Positions 52,163 through 64,000 of a DNA stretch of 64,000 nt are shown one piece after another. Position 1 is the stretch's first letter. Each line of letters starts with the position of its first letter. The stretch is from Xiphophorus maculatus (taxonomy: Eukaryota; Chordata; Actinopteri; Cyprinodontiformes; Poeciliidae). The DNA is taken from the NCBI RefSeq assembly GCF_002775205.1, contig NC_036457.1:9316024-9380023 (forward strand), written 5' to 3'. The notes beneath the pieces are model-generated. The model was not told the origin of the DNA and searched no databases. It was given only the letters and a program-made list of their open reading frames with translations. Position numbers and translations under genes: made by a program.

Positions 52163-54275
52163 ATGCTTTGCAGAGCTGGAGAACTACGCAGGTAAGGCAG
52201 CTGAAAATTACCGAGAAATAATACCGCTGAAACTGCATTGAGAACCAGTGGAGCTTTTGCTAGCGGCAGTCAAATGCTAACTTGCAATAGTGTAGTTGTA
52301 TGTCGCGTGCTAACAGTTAGCTTGTCAGATGCTAAGTTAGATTAGCTACTCCTTTATGTTAGTTTGTGGTGGACCAAAAAAGGATTTGGGTTAATTTGGT
52401 TATGTATTCTTATGTTTCGGTGCACTTGTAAACTGAAACGTGGCTTTGTAAAAAGAATTTTTTTAAAATGTAGCCGAAGCTATTTGCTAATTTAGTTGAT
52501 GTTTATCCACTTTATATAACCAGAACTAAATCAACGTTCACCTGTTCATCTATAGTTAATTTTCTTTAGTCCACAATGCCCTGCAAACTTGTCTTATAAC
52601 CCTAGAATGTTGCCATTTTTACAAAACCTTTGTGTTCAGTTTTGCAATTATGTGATCAGCTTTCAAAAATGTTTTAAAACTTAATCCTGCTTTAAATTTT
52701 TCAATAATTTTTACTGACATATTTCTTTTTATGTTCCTTGGTCTTCAAGATTGCTTGCTTACTAGTCCTTCACTTTTACTTAATTCAAAACAAAGAAAAA
52801 TCTTGTTTTCCTTTTATCTCACAATCAATTTGTGCTTCATTTGATCAGCCTGTCATACGATGTATTCTGATTGAAGTATGTAGTTGTAAAGTGGGAAAAA
52901 AATAGGAAAAGTTCAGTTTACATGTGCCATCAACAACTGGTTTATTCTTTTCTTTGTTTTGTTTTCTTTCCAGGTGTGCTGCCAGCCTCAGCCAAAGTAT
53001 TTGTAAGGTAGCTGCATCGAGGCAGAAGCACACACTTCCTGACCTGACATACGACTATGGAGCCCTGGAGCCTCACATCAATGCAGAGATAATGCAGCTA
53101 CACCACAGCAAGCATCATGCCACATATGTTAACAACCTTAACGTTACGGAGGAGAAATATGAGGAGGCTCTCGCAAAGGGTACAAATGGCCACCTGAAGT
53201 CACTTAGGATTGCATGAATGCAGATTTAAAATTAGGATAGTTTGAGAATCGTTTCCAAGGGTGCATATTTATGTGTCCTCAAGCATCTGTCTGTAATCGG
53301 TATTCTTCTTAAATTTTGACATTGCTGGTGTGTGACTTATTTTAGGAGATGTGACTGCACAAGTTGCCCTTCAGCCTGCTTTAAAGTTTAATGGAGGTGG
53401 CCACATTAATCACACCATCTTTTGGACGAATCTCTCACCAAATAGTGGCGGTGAACCCCAAGGTGAGGCAGAAACAAAACCTTATTTTGTTTGTTTTAGT
53501 TTTCTAACTCTTAAGAAAACTTACTTCCAACCTAAAATAATAGTGTATATTGAACATGAATAAATCAGTAGGTCAAAGTGATTTGCTAGTTTGCAGAGAC
53601 ATAATTTGAGTGGTTGTGTTTTTTGTTTTGTTTTGATCTCCCTGACTTGGATTAGTCAGGGAAATGTGCTAACTGACAGTGTGGGAAAATTTATTGCACT
53701 TCCTCGGTGGCTTTAAAATGCCACAACTTTCTGAAGTATTTCAGCCTGTGGAGGACACTTATTGCTTACTGACTGTTAACTTTGTAGCCTGCAAGTTAGT
53801 TTTACTGAGACTTACTCCTGATCATGGATGTTATTGCTCTAAAGTAAAGATCTGTCTTTCAGGGGAGCTGATGGAGGCCATCAAACGGGACTTTGGCTCC
53901 TACCAGAAGATGAAAGAGAAGATGGCAGCTGTCACGGTAGCTGTTCAGGGCTCAGGCTGGGGATGGCTCGGTTACGACAAGGAGAGCGGACGACTTCGCA
54001 TTGCTGCTTGTGCTAACCAGGATCCACTGCAGGGCACTACAGGTTTGTTTAAAATGGCGAAGTGAATCAGATGGGACCATCCACTTCTAGTATTTCATTG
54101 TCATGTACATTTATTTTTTACCACCGTAGGCCTCATCCCTCTCCTTGGCATTGACGTATGGGAGCATGCCTACTATCTCCAGTACAAGAATGTGCGCCCT
54201 GACTATGTGAAGGCTATCTGGAATGTAATCAACTGGGAGAACGTGCACGAACGTCTACAGATTGCCAAAAAGTAG
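52163..54275 (+). CDS. sod2: SOD2: mitochondrial manganese superoxide dismutase, 5 exons
   Basis: Converts superoxide to hydrogen peroxide and oxygen in the mitochondrial matrix as a homotetramer. Exons: 52163-52191, 52974-53179, 53346-53462, 53863-54042, 54130-54275 (TAG), 225 aa (human 222). The first 27 residues ([16 protein letters not shown]...) form an Arg/Ser-rich matrix-targeting peptide. The mature protein starts [18 protein letters not shown]. Manganese ligands are present: His53 in MQLHHSKHH, His101 in [11 protein letters not shown], and Asp186 and His190 in [10 protein letters not shown], all three positions higher than in human because of the longer leader. QGSGWGWLG and [11 protein letters not shown] are intact. 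The five-exon layout is that of the vertebrate gene. Confidence 0.97.
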
Positions 54276-54710
54276 AAAAGGCTCTTTAGTCAGCACCCAA
54301 TAGCACCTTTTATCAAAACCTTTCAAATAATGGATATAAAAAACATTTTTGGTTAAGCAGCACTTGCCATTCAAAGATGTCTGTAGCATTCATAAAAATA
54401 AACAATTCAAAGTGCTTTGCTGTTTAAAACAAACCACATCCCCTTTAATTAAGGAAAGAAATCTGAAAACCAAAGACTTCTGCAAATGCAAACCACCAGA
54501 GTCTTGTTAAAGCGCACAAAAACTGGCCACCTTTTGACATAGAACCTGCCTCTTGCTTTTCATACCCAACTAACTGGTGCCACATGGGTGCATACTTAAA
54601 AAGGTGTGTTTTTGTCCAAATAAGTGACACTAGGATCAGACAACATAACGGCTGTCCATGTTTTTGATGTAATATAATAAAATAGTGTTTCAATTGTACA
54701 GGCTTGACTT
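54276..54710 (+). other. sod2: sod2 3' UTR with two poly(A) signals
   Basis: AATAAA at 54397-54402 gives a short 3' UTR of about 140 nt. A second AATAAA at 54676-54681 would give a longer one. Both are plausible; there is no other coding content. Confidence 0.6.
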
Positions 54711-54742
54711 CTATGTTTTACAAATTGTCCTGGACACTACAC

Positions 54743-54770
54743 TTGCTGGTAATGTCTGGATTACCAGCAA
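54743..54770. repeat. perfect 11-bp inverted repeat, 6-nt loop
   Basis: TTGCTGGTAAT, loop GTCTGG, ATTACCAGCAA, just beyond the distal sod2 poly(A) signal. Confidence 0.9.
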
Positions 54771-55390
54771 TGAATGAATAACTGGATAATTCATACTGAA
54801 ATCAGACAATGTAGGTCATCTTTAATTCTGAATTGAGCTTTTCAGTACTGTAACTCAATATTTTTTATCTAGTTTAAGCAATATGTGTGTCCTTGCTGGA
54901 GTAGCCTGGGTTGCCATTATGTTTTAAGTACAAGTTGAAGTAATGCAATGTCCACTTCAGTACCAGAAACAAAATGTTTTTAAGAGGTTGCATTAATGAG
55001 ATGATTATAGTAATTTGCTTTGGATTCTAAGAGCAGACTGTTTTGCCTGTGGATTCTCTACAAATTAGGTAACATGGGGAGGTTTATATACTTTGAGAGA
55101 GCTTGCAACTTCCGAGTGTAATTTTCATCATTAGTCACCTGAGATTTAATTCTGTTATTAAATGGTGCCAACTCAGGTCATCTCTGGGTTTTTTCGTCGA
55201 AAATTTGTTAAATTGTGTAGAATCTTACTGAGTTCAATTTCACATACAATTACGGTAATTCAAACCTAATTACAACACATTAGTCAAATTTAGATAATCA
55301 TATGGTACAGTTATCTAAATAATAAACAAAAAAAAAATCTAAGGAAGTGCAGCTACTTTCATTGAGTCAGTGAATTTGTCCATTCTTAGT

Positions 55391-55424
55391 TCTTCTGCTG
55401 CTTGTCCATTCAAGCAGCAGAAGA
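55391..55424. repeat. perfect 13-bp inverted repeat, 8-nt loop
   Basis: TCTTCTGCTGCTT, loop GTCCATTC, AAGCAGCAGAAGA. The arms match at all positions. Confidence 0.9.
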
Positions 55425-55933
55425 GAGAAACTGCCCACTTCTAATAGGATTAAACCTCCAGAAGGTCCTGGACAAGAATGAGCAGCGTTTTCTGCATCAT
55501 GTTAGGGGTTGTCCAGAAAGGAGACAAAGTACTAAGTGTACTTTCGATGGAAATGGTTCAGAAATGTTTTCAGTCTCTTCCTAGCAAAAGAAATGAGAAC
55601 GTTCTCCAAAACACCTTTCATCAACAAACTGCAGCACTGTTGTTAAAAGTGTACTCAAACTTATAAAACGTACATATTGTATGAAGAAAATAGAGGCCTT
55701 ACTTTGTGCACTTTTTCTTTCAGCCACCAGACGGCAGTGTTTTCAAGCTCAAATTTACAAAAGCACCACTCACAACTGTGACCTGTAACCAGGTCTGTCA
55801 ACTCAGTTACAAGCGTTCATGCAACTAATTATATGGCATTAGTTGTTCTGCAATAGTTTCAACAGAAGACATTCAGCGGTTGAACTATTGTTGGTACATA
55901 ACAAATTGTGGTTAGTGAATCATAAATAGGCCG

Positions 55934-55967
55934 ATTAGTTTCCTTTACGAAGGCAAAGGAAACTAAT
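55934..55967. repeat. perfect 13-bp inverted repeat, 8-nt loop
   Basis: ATTAGTTTCCTTT, loop ACGAAGGC, AAAGGAAACTAAT. Confidence 0.9.
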
Positions 55968-56542
55968 TTGGAAAAGTGAATTCAACCACCCAAAACAGAG
56001 GAGTTCCAAAAGTCAAATATGGCTATGCCTCAAAAACAAAGTTTTACTAGCTAATAAGAGGATTACCAGAAGAAATATAGCAGACTCTCTTTTTGCTGAG
56101 GCTCATTTGTGCAAAAAGGAAATTTAATTTGAACAAAATGCAGAATATATAACCTCTGGAATGAGAATTGGAAAATGTTGGACAAATATTTTAAAGTTAT
56201 TTCCTCTGAGTTGCCCAGACTTTGTTGAGCTTATTTCAAACCCACAACACACATATCATTTGAAACACAAGCTCAACTGCTGGTGCTGCTGAATCTCTGT
56301 GGTATATGGAGGCATGCAATGATACTGGCGTGAGGGTTTGTTTTGCATCCATTTTTTCATTGTCAATGCATGAGTTCTGAAACTACCTCAGCTAAGCCGG
56401 ATAAACGGTTGCATTTATTTTTGTGCTTTAGCTGATTATTTGGCTAAATTATAAAAGTAACTTAATAAATGTACTAAACATTAACCCATACGCATGACCT
56501 TGCAGTCATAGAAACTGCTTTGCTCCAAATTTCTGTGAAACT

Positions 56543-56581
56543 AGCTTCTTATGACTAATCTTACATTAGTCATTAGAAGCT
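56543..56581. repeat. 17-bp inverted repeat with one mismatch, 5-nt loop
   Basis: AGCTTCTTATGACTAAT, loop CTTAC, ATTAGTCATTAGAAGCT; a single internal mismatch. Confidence 0.9.
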
Positions 56582-57049
56582 CTCTTGTACACATATGGCA
56601 TTTTGAGTCTTGACGTTTTTATTACCTTGAAGTGTCATGTCGAGAGTCTTATCTGAATATCTGTCAGAACACATGTTCATATTCAATCTTTAGAAACTAG
56701 TTTACAGATTCAGAAATAACATATTAGTTATGTCTAAGTATAGATTAATTTGTTAAACTCTGAAAACTGTCTTTTTAGTCAAACGATTACACGTTTGAAT
56801 CCTTGAATATGGAACGAGCCTGTTTTATCTTCAAGGATAGTATGCTTACGTTCTTGGTCTATTCATGAGTTTAAAGCATTTGACTTGGGCAAAAAAACAG
56901 AATCGATTTTGCATGGATGTATGTTTCCTGAAGTCTAACTCTGATTGGCCAGTCAACCTTATGAGGAAAGTGTCTGTCTCTTAGGGCAGTGTCCCAAGAG
57001 TTCTGAGTGAAACTAAGGCATTAAAAAAACAGCAAGAAGCCTTGCACAG

Positions 57050-57089
57050 CCAAATCTGAACAAGGACTAATCACCCCGTTCAGATTTGG
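57050..57089. repeat. perfect 12-bp inverted repeat, 16-nt spacer
   Basis: CCAAATCTGAAC at 57050-57061 and GTTCAGATTTGG at 57078-57089. Confidence 0.9.
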
Positions 57090-59580
57090 TTATGGATAAG
57101 TATTTCTGTTAGCTTCGGTTGTCCGTAGTTGAATAAAATATATATTTTTTAATGTTTTGCCTCTCTTGTATAACTTGGTTTCAAATTTAAAATGAGAAAC
57201 CACCACAACATCCGATGACCTTGACCAGAACTTTCCATTTCTAGTGAGCTTCAAATCTGAACACAAAACATGCTTAAAATTTCCCCACCAGCCAAATTAG
57301 AAACAGAACTGTGGCAGACTTTGAGTGATGCTGTCAGTTCTGAGTGAACAAACATATTTGCAGACCACACGTTTGTATTTTTATTGTTTAGGTTCTGGTG
57401 GGAGAAGTTGACTTACCCCCACATGGGTCTAAAACTTTGAATTACTCCTCTTTTTTCCCTCCTAAAACTTTCTGCTCAAAATTATGCCTCATACCCCTTC
57501 CTTTAAATTTTTTTTTGACAAAAGTTAGACTGTAATGAAGTTTCTAAAAACATTCTGAATATCTAATTTGTTATTCATGAAGCCTCCCCTTTCAGCTTTC
57601 AGTAGCATTTGAGTTAGTCACATGCGTATTTCTATCTATTTGTGTCTGTTTTTTGTTGTCTTTACTAATAATTATTAACTAATAAGAGTAGACATTAATT
57701 TAATTCATAATGAATATCAATCCTGAATTGAAGTGTAGTCATCCATCCTTCTGACTCATCTTTGATAGATTACAATTCTGATTTTTGTATTACGTTTGAT
57801 TACAGCTTAACATATCCTATTAACGCTTCATATTGTTGCCCTGGGCGTTGTCGTTGCTCATCTAGGTTCCATCTGACAAGCTTCTAAGTGAACTATACCT
57901 ACACTGTTTGTCTTATACACAAGCTGCCATTGTCCTAGTTGGACTTGAATAGAGTCAGCATTAAAGAAGTAAAACTTTCCAGGGCTTCTCATGCACTGCT
58001 CCTGGCAGATAGGGTGTCAGAGAAAAATTCAGGGCACCCGTTTGGGTCTCAGCCTGGGTCTGAATGCTCAACCAGGTGCTGAGTGCCAGGAAGCAGACAT
58101 TTCAGAGGCTGTGGGACTCTACAGGAAGCTTTAGTACTGCAGTCTGTGGATGATTGATTCATCATGGCTGGTGAAAACACCATGCAGACAGATGCACATT
58201 CCCAGGAGCCAGAATAAAGTAAAGGTGCGCACAGTAAATTTCCGTAACTCTGCTTTGAAAGTCTCTCAGTCACTTTAGAAAGTCTGCCTTTAAAAGAGAG
58301 GAAAAGATTGTTTTAGCAACAGGGTGTGACTGTGTGTGTCTGTTAAATTATTTGTAGTTATGTAACAGCTGGTCTTTACTCCAGTGAGTCCAAAGGCTTG
58401 GGACATCCTTTAGGCAGCATGGCGGTATAAATCACTGCAAAAACTGAGGTCATTTTGGTTCATGTTGGATTAATTCAGGCTTGGAAATTCCACACGGAAA
58501 TCTCAGAGTTTTCTTTCTGAAAAATAGAAAGATCCAATTGTTGCAAAATGTGGTTCATACAGGGATCATGGCTCCAAACATAAAAGCCTTGTATCCATAA
58601 TTGAACAATTATTTTACAGGATCATCATAATCTGTACATAAGCTTTTTTGAAACTTGGAAGCAATGGAACCCTGATCAAGTTTGTTTGGGAATTATTTCT
58701 TTCCACATATTTGTCCTTCTGTTATTAGCTGATGTTGTTTCATACATTAGTGTACTACTCATCTAGGCATCTAAGGTCCTTTGGTGTGTAATGTGATAAT
58801 AATCCTGTTGGATTTGACCCTAAGAATGAAAACATTTTCCTCCCCAGAATCTGTGTCTCTTTTTCTCCTGCTGTGATGAGAGTCAGCACTTAGCAGATCC
58901 TTTTTGGCTGCCGGTTCAGGACGTCAGAGGAAGGGAGATGAGGAGGAAAGCTCAGGGAAACTGGATGATTCCCAGCAGCTAGAGCACCATAATACAATAA
59001 CCGTCCTTCATGCGCAGCAGACTGGATCTAATCCTGGGAATGCTCTTGATGATCCAAAAATGATCCCACTTAACGTGATGCATCCGTCTCCGTGGAGGTG
59101 GTATTTTACACACAAGAGATGGGCACAAAAACATCATTTCAAGTCATTAGCAATGCTTGGTGGCTCATTCAGTTTCTTATAGATTCTCAACTTATGAGCC
59201 AGGTTTTTAAAGATAATTTTACTAAAATAAAAAGTCAAAGTGATTGGTATGCTTATTTATGAGACCAGGCATTAACTTGGATCTAACATATGGAAAAAAG
59301 CTGTTTCTTTAAATATTCATCTTGCACCAGTGTAATTCTTTAAGCAGACACCCTAGCACATTTTAGTTTCAGTAGAAATTTGACACACTATAAATTATTC
59401 AAATATGGATTTTGTTTTGGGTAAAGGTTTGCCACGAGGTTAGCAAGCATCTAGAAAAGAAAAAAAATCTGAGAGATCAAAGATAAAATGATAGATGAAC
59501 TGCAAGGATATGATGAAAAGAATGGCTCATTGTGAGCATAGTTTGCTGGAGAAAGTACAGTAAAAGATTAAAAACCACTT

Positions 59581-59617
59581 CTAATAAATTGAAGGGGCAA
59601 GTACTTCAATTTATTAG
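59581..59617. repeat. perfect 14-bp inverted repeat, 9-nt loop
   Basis: CTAATAAATTGAAG, loop GGGCAAGTA, CTTCAATTTATTAG. Confidence 0.9.
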
Positions 59618-60272
59618 CCTATGCTAATTTTTAAACTGAAAATCAAACTACCACTTTCCCTTTGTATTGTTTTTCATTATTAGTGTTTGAATTTGAAGAG
59701 ACCTATTTCCAATAAAAGGCAAAATCCAAATTTTGCCAGATTAAATTATGAGTTGCCCAGCAAATTCTGGTTAATATTTTAAACTTATATGTTATATTTT
59801 GCATTATATGTTATATGTTGTTTTATGGCAAAACAGTTTTTTTATGAGAGAATATATAAAGTAACACATACAATATATATCTGTCATCCTGAAAGAACTG
59901 CCGCACCCGTTCTACAGCATGACGCCAATAGCCCAAACCTAAACAATTGGGATGGTGTTTTCAGGTTTCCAAGCTTCTTCCTTTTCCTCTAATTATAACG
60001 ATGAGCATTTTAGTCAGACACTTCAATTTAAGTTTCATGAAACCACAGGACACGCATCCAAAAATTAAGATCTTCTTTCCTTAGCGCATTTGCAAATTGC
60101 AATCTGGGTTTTTGTGTTGTGTCTAAGGAAATGGCTTCAAGGGTTGACTCATTATGGATAATGACTCCTTGTCCAACTTCAACCTTCATCTTCATAAGGT
60201 GCTTTTCTTTTTTTCAGAAACACATTTTACACTAGATGTCGTTTATTTTTGGACACAGAACCCATCTTTTTC

Positions 60273-60476
60273 CAGTGCAGTTGAATGTTTTTCAACCCTG
60301 GTCCTCAAGACACATTGCCCTGCATGTTTTAGGCATTTCCCTGCTTCAGCACACATGATTTCAATTGATGGCTGATTAACAGGCTTTTGAATCATCTGAA
60401 AGGGGTGTGTTGAAGCAGGGAAACATTTAAAACATGCAGGGCAGTCTGCCTTGAGGACCATGGTTGGGTAGCACTG
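60273..60476. mobile_element. palindromic (foldback) MITE-like element, about 204 bp
   Basis: Begins CAGTGC and ends GCACTG. The two halves are imperfect inverted copies: AACCCTGGTCCTCAAGACAC, TGCATGTTTTAG and TTTCCCTGCTTCA on the left, and TGAAGCAGGGAAA, TTTAAAACATGCA and CCTTGAGGACCATGGTTGGG on the right. It is a familiar dispersed element of percomorph fish, probably non-autonomous hAT (CAGTG ends). The flanks show no clean 8-bp target duplication. Confidence 0.75.
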
Positions 60477-62744
60477 CCTTAGAGTATGTCATCACAGGTT
60501 TGTCTCTAATTATTGTAATTACTGCAATATAATAATTTAATCTAGTAGAAGCTTAAAAAGTCATTAAGCCATCATCTTTATTTACCCAGACTGTACACAA
60601 AGGTATAAATAAATAAATAAAGTTTGAATGAAAAAAAATCATGCAGGCAACTATCTTGTTAATTACTCTGACCGTACGTAGTCATTCTAATATGAAAAAT
60701 GTAATAAGTCTCATATACGACAGTAATAAACAACATAATGCAAGATGAAAAAAATATATGTATATCTGGTTGTAAGTGTATGTAAATACCATAATGCATG
60801 TCTTTAATTTTTTTCACTCTTCAAAGGTACAGATACGAGCAGCTGTTTTTGTTTTGAGAGAGAGAATGACAAATCTTCTAACATAAAATGCTAACGTAGA
60901 AAAAAAGTACCTACAACAGCTGATTTAAGCTGTCCAGACTGAAACACAGAACTCTGTCATAATGATAGATTTATCCAGTGTGCACTCCGTTTTTGTTTGA
61001 AAAACCTAAAATTATCATTTCATAACACATTTGCCTGAAAATACAGTTTGCTTTAAAAGTGTTGCAGTTTACCCCAAAAGGTTTCATCATGAAAATTGCA
61101 AGTTTATCTTTTAACTGAAGCTAAAGTTTGAGCAACATTCACATTAAGTTGATTCACAGCTTCATGATTCATTTGGCTCACTAAATCTATATTGCCACTT
61201 GAGGCCTAACTTCTTATTCTTTTGAGCTATTTCCAACTTTTCCCTCTGCTGCTGCAGGGTTTTTACATTCAATGGTGAATGGAAACAGTCTTAACGGTAT
61301 TTGGCAGATGCACAAATGTGAGTCTAGAAGGCTAGCTTAGGTTCTTTGCTCAAATTCTTAGACTTGAAACAGATGGTCACATTACATTTCGTATATAAAA
61401 CAGAACAACAAAAGAGGGTTTTAATGTAGTAAAAACCCAGCTGTATTGTAGTTGTGCTCTTTAGAACCTGCCTGGCATTAGAGCATTCTGCTAACACTTG
61501 CCACAATTCAGTCCAAGAACAACTATCCGTGTCACATTAAAAGTACTTGTTATGCTGTTAACCTGACATGCTTATGTGAAAACTAAAGTTAGGTCAGGCC
61601 TGGGAAGGACTATATACAGGATATATACTATGTGTACACATGCTTTTTGTTGGCATAAATAAGGTTGTAGCATAATGGGACTTCCAAGATGTGACGTTAT
61701 TCTCCTTACAAGTTCAGGTCATGTATAGTGTTGAAACAGAATAACATTGATTTCTGTTCAGCCTTGGACTAACTTCTTACCAGTTGACAAATCCAGAATG
61801 TGGAATCACTACTTTTATGACAGGCTAATGCTGTAATTACAGAAAATCATATTTAATGATGGGATTATTTAAATCCTCATACTACAATATTTATGAAAGA
61901 TTTGATCTTTAAATGTGCCATTGTTTAATGTTCAAAGGCTACAGGAGATTTCCCCTTTTATTTTGTGCATTACACTTCTCCCATTTTTGATAAGGTTAGA
62001 TTAGAAATCCAACTCATTATGAAAGCATCTACAACAGTATTTGTTGGCTGCTGATTTTCTCCTGTTGCTGATGTAATTTGTACTTCCAGGAGGGAATTAC
62101 TTTTTCTCGCAAGCAAGCTAGAGACTCTTTGAAAGTAGAAGAAGTGTTTTACTGGGTCCCGACTTTGACAAGAATGTGGCAATTGCTGAATCGATTGATC
62201 ACCAGAGCACGAGACTCAGAGGAGAAGACCCTGTTTATGTTTGTCAGTTCAAATTTTTCTCATCATCCTTAAAAAAAGGACTGTGCTTTCCAATTTGATG
62301 TGAAGGACATTTCACCAAAACATTTTCTGACTGTTGCTGATAGTATTTGGAAGACTGTATAGATTTGAGCTGGTAGCAATTACGCAAAGATTTAGAGGTC
62401 AGGAAACTTGTTATGTACAGAGGAGAATGGAAGAAAAAAAATAGAGTTAAAGGAATGAAGTTACTGTACTTTATTTTGAAGGGTGTGGTAGGGTTTGTGT
62501 GTGGGTTCTGTTGGAAAAACATAAACTAATTAGAAACATTATAATATACAACATAAACATTACAGATACAGTAGTTCTGTATATTTCAATACAATAACTT
62601 GATAAACTCTAGCATATTGAATCAGACTGATTAAGTGAACTTGAAGTTGACCTTTGTGAATTAACATACTGCATACAGCTATGCATCAAAGGCAACATGC
62701 ACACTGTTATTCATCCAGTAGACTATACAGATAACAGAGACAGA

Positions 62745-63540
62745 ACTGTCATGTTTGGGCAGTTTGACTCTGGTGCAGACGACAAATACGGACACGGATG
62801 AGGTAAGTGAAAAGAGTTTATTATGAGCATAACAGGATCTAGCTGTGGAAACGGTGGCAGGAAAGGGAAACCAGCTGGGTCCACATTGGGGGAAAAGGTA
62901 AATGATTAATATGGGTGTGTAGAATAATGGAAGATGTGCAGGCTGAGGGAGAGTAAGAGCTGGGCTTGCTGCTGATCATGACGATGGTATGTATTTCCAC
63001 TAAAGCTGAGATTGGTTGAAAGCAGGTGAGTAGTTCTGTCAATATTGGTTACTTGTTGGTGTTTCCAGGAAAAGAAGCGGCAGGGAAGGCAGTGGAGAGT
63101 GGACAAACGAGTAGGGATTCAGAGCGATGATACAATGAGACAATCCAAGAAGCGCTGTGGGACAATCAAACATGAGCCTGGAGAAATCAGTGAAGCATGA
63201 GTCAGATCCCAGGAGGACATGGACTGACTGCAACTTACCCAGGTGAGATCAGTGGCACGGGAGGACGATCCAGGAATCCAGGAAGAGGTTAATCAAATTA
63301 GGACAGACTGCAGGAGGAAGACAAGTACTCAAACTGAGATTGGTAGAAAACAGTCTTTAAGCTGAAGCTGAGTTACAACTGGAGATGAGAGAACCATGGA
63401 GTCATGGAGAACCTGCACCTCTAAATGCAACTCCTGGTTACGCTTGATGAAGACCAAATGAAGCTGCACCTTCCCGACTAAACCTGCAGAGAGATGGTAG
63501 GAGGAGAAAAACAGCTAAGTCAACATGAGCGCAACATAAT
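62745..63540. mobile_element. possible interspersed-repeat body, purine-rich
   Basis: It opens with CTGTCATGTTTGGGCAGTTTG and has unusually G/A-rich plus-strand composition (GGAGGAAGACAAG, CCAGGAATCCAGGAAGAGG). The opening words resemble ends of repeats common in cyprinodont and other percomorph genomes. I could not find the matching right end inside the window, so boundaries and class are uncertain. Confidence 0.35.
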
Positions 63541-64000
63541 ATCAACAAAAATCTCTGGTACAAGTTGGCAATCAAATCTGTCATGCTAGCTAGCTGCTAC
63601 TTTGCATGACTTTATTTAAACAGAAACTACATAAAATGCTCCCACCCTCCAGAGAGGGGTGATGGTTTGATACTGGAGCACGGTGCCAGCATATGAGCCC
63701 TAGAAAACACAGAATGAAGCTTCTACTACACAGGTGGAATTGGTTTTATCTCTGACTACAATGAGATTCAAAGTGAAGAAGTGACTGCCTACCCCTATCC
63801 GTAGCTAAAGGAAACACTTTTATTTTGACATGAACAATTTGTCTCTCCTAATCAATTAAATTATACAAGATGGAAAAGCATGATCCCTGTCTTAATGCGC
63901 AGGATATTTGAACCTTTGTATTAGTTCCAGTTACCTTCCAGTGTTGGCCGTCAGAAAACTGCCTGGTGCAGTCATGCAGCTGATGTCATCGGAACCGTGT

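Larger units (their letters stand above)
54711..64000. other. gene-free 9.3-kb tail of the window
   Basis: AT-rich and with no supported gene on either strand. It contains perfect short hairpins (54743-54770, 55391-55424, 55934-55967, 56543-56581, 57050-57089, 59581-59617), a palindromic transposon-like element (60273-60476) and a repeat-like purine-rich stretch (about 62745-63540). A GC-richer patch at about 57960-59180 includes a 92-codon frame (58904-59182) without recognisable domains. Confidence 0.7.

Noticed and set aside
58904-59182. 92-codon frame in the intergenic tail
   Set aside because: No domain, no neighbouring exons found, composition only mildly protein-like; recorded as a curiosity only.

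Overview
The window is vertebrate nuclear DNA, almost certainly a ray-finned fish. It has large AT-rich introns with GT-AG borders, single-copy genes with vertebrate exon structure, and teleost-type dispersed repeats. The repeats and intron sizes suggest a percomorph, possibly a cyprinodontiform; that narrower placement is inference. Five protein genes were reconstructed exon by exon with reading phase checked at each junction: plekhg1 (+, 7548-31396), tcp1/cct1 (+, 34932-39946), acat2 (-, 40721-43850), wtap (-, 45285-50474, plus a likely untranslated first exon ending at 51031) and sod2 (+, 52163-54275). As I recall the human map, TCP1, ACAT2, WTAP and SOD2 are neighbours on chromosome 6q25 and PLEKHG1 lies several megabases away on the same arm.

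Layout: 1-7547 is intron or 5' flank of plekhg1. 7548-33095 is plekhg1: an N-terminal serine-rich exon, the DH (RhoGEF) exons, the PH exons, a 1.8-kb disordered-tail exon, a final exon and a 1.7-kb 3' UTR. 33096-34931 is a gene-start region with a ZNF143-type motif ahead of tcp1 and a possible small membrane-protein ORF on the minus strand. tcp1 (12 exons) and acat2 (9 exons) converge tail to tail, with poly(A) signals about 25 bp apart on opposite strands. wtap (7 coding exons) and sod2 (5 exons) diverge from a roughly 1-kb shared promoter interval. 54403-64000 has no gene I can support, only interspersed repeats and short palindromes.

Functions: plekhg1 encodes a Rho-family exchange factor, tcp1 the alpha subunit of the cytosolic chaperonin, acat2 cytosolic acetoacetyl-CoA thiolase, wtap the scaffold of the nuclear m6A methyltransferase complex, and sod2 mitochondrial manganese superoxide dismutase. 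They are housekeeping genes with no shared pathway; what links them is shared promoters and shared 3' ends.

The most interesting non-coding content is (1) a pair of about 133-nt H/ACA-type snoRNA folds in neighbouring tcp1 introns that share an identical 21-nt guide and hinge segment, with a predicted 18S rRNA target; (2) evidence for short wtap isoforms, by intron read-through to an Arg-stop and by an in-frame alternative last exon whose stop overlaps AATAAA; (3) a marked excess of short, perfect hairpins scattered through non-coding DNA, suggestive of template-switch mutation; and (4) the conserved tcp1/acat2 tail-to-tail arrangement.
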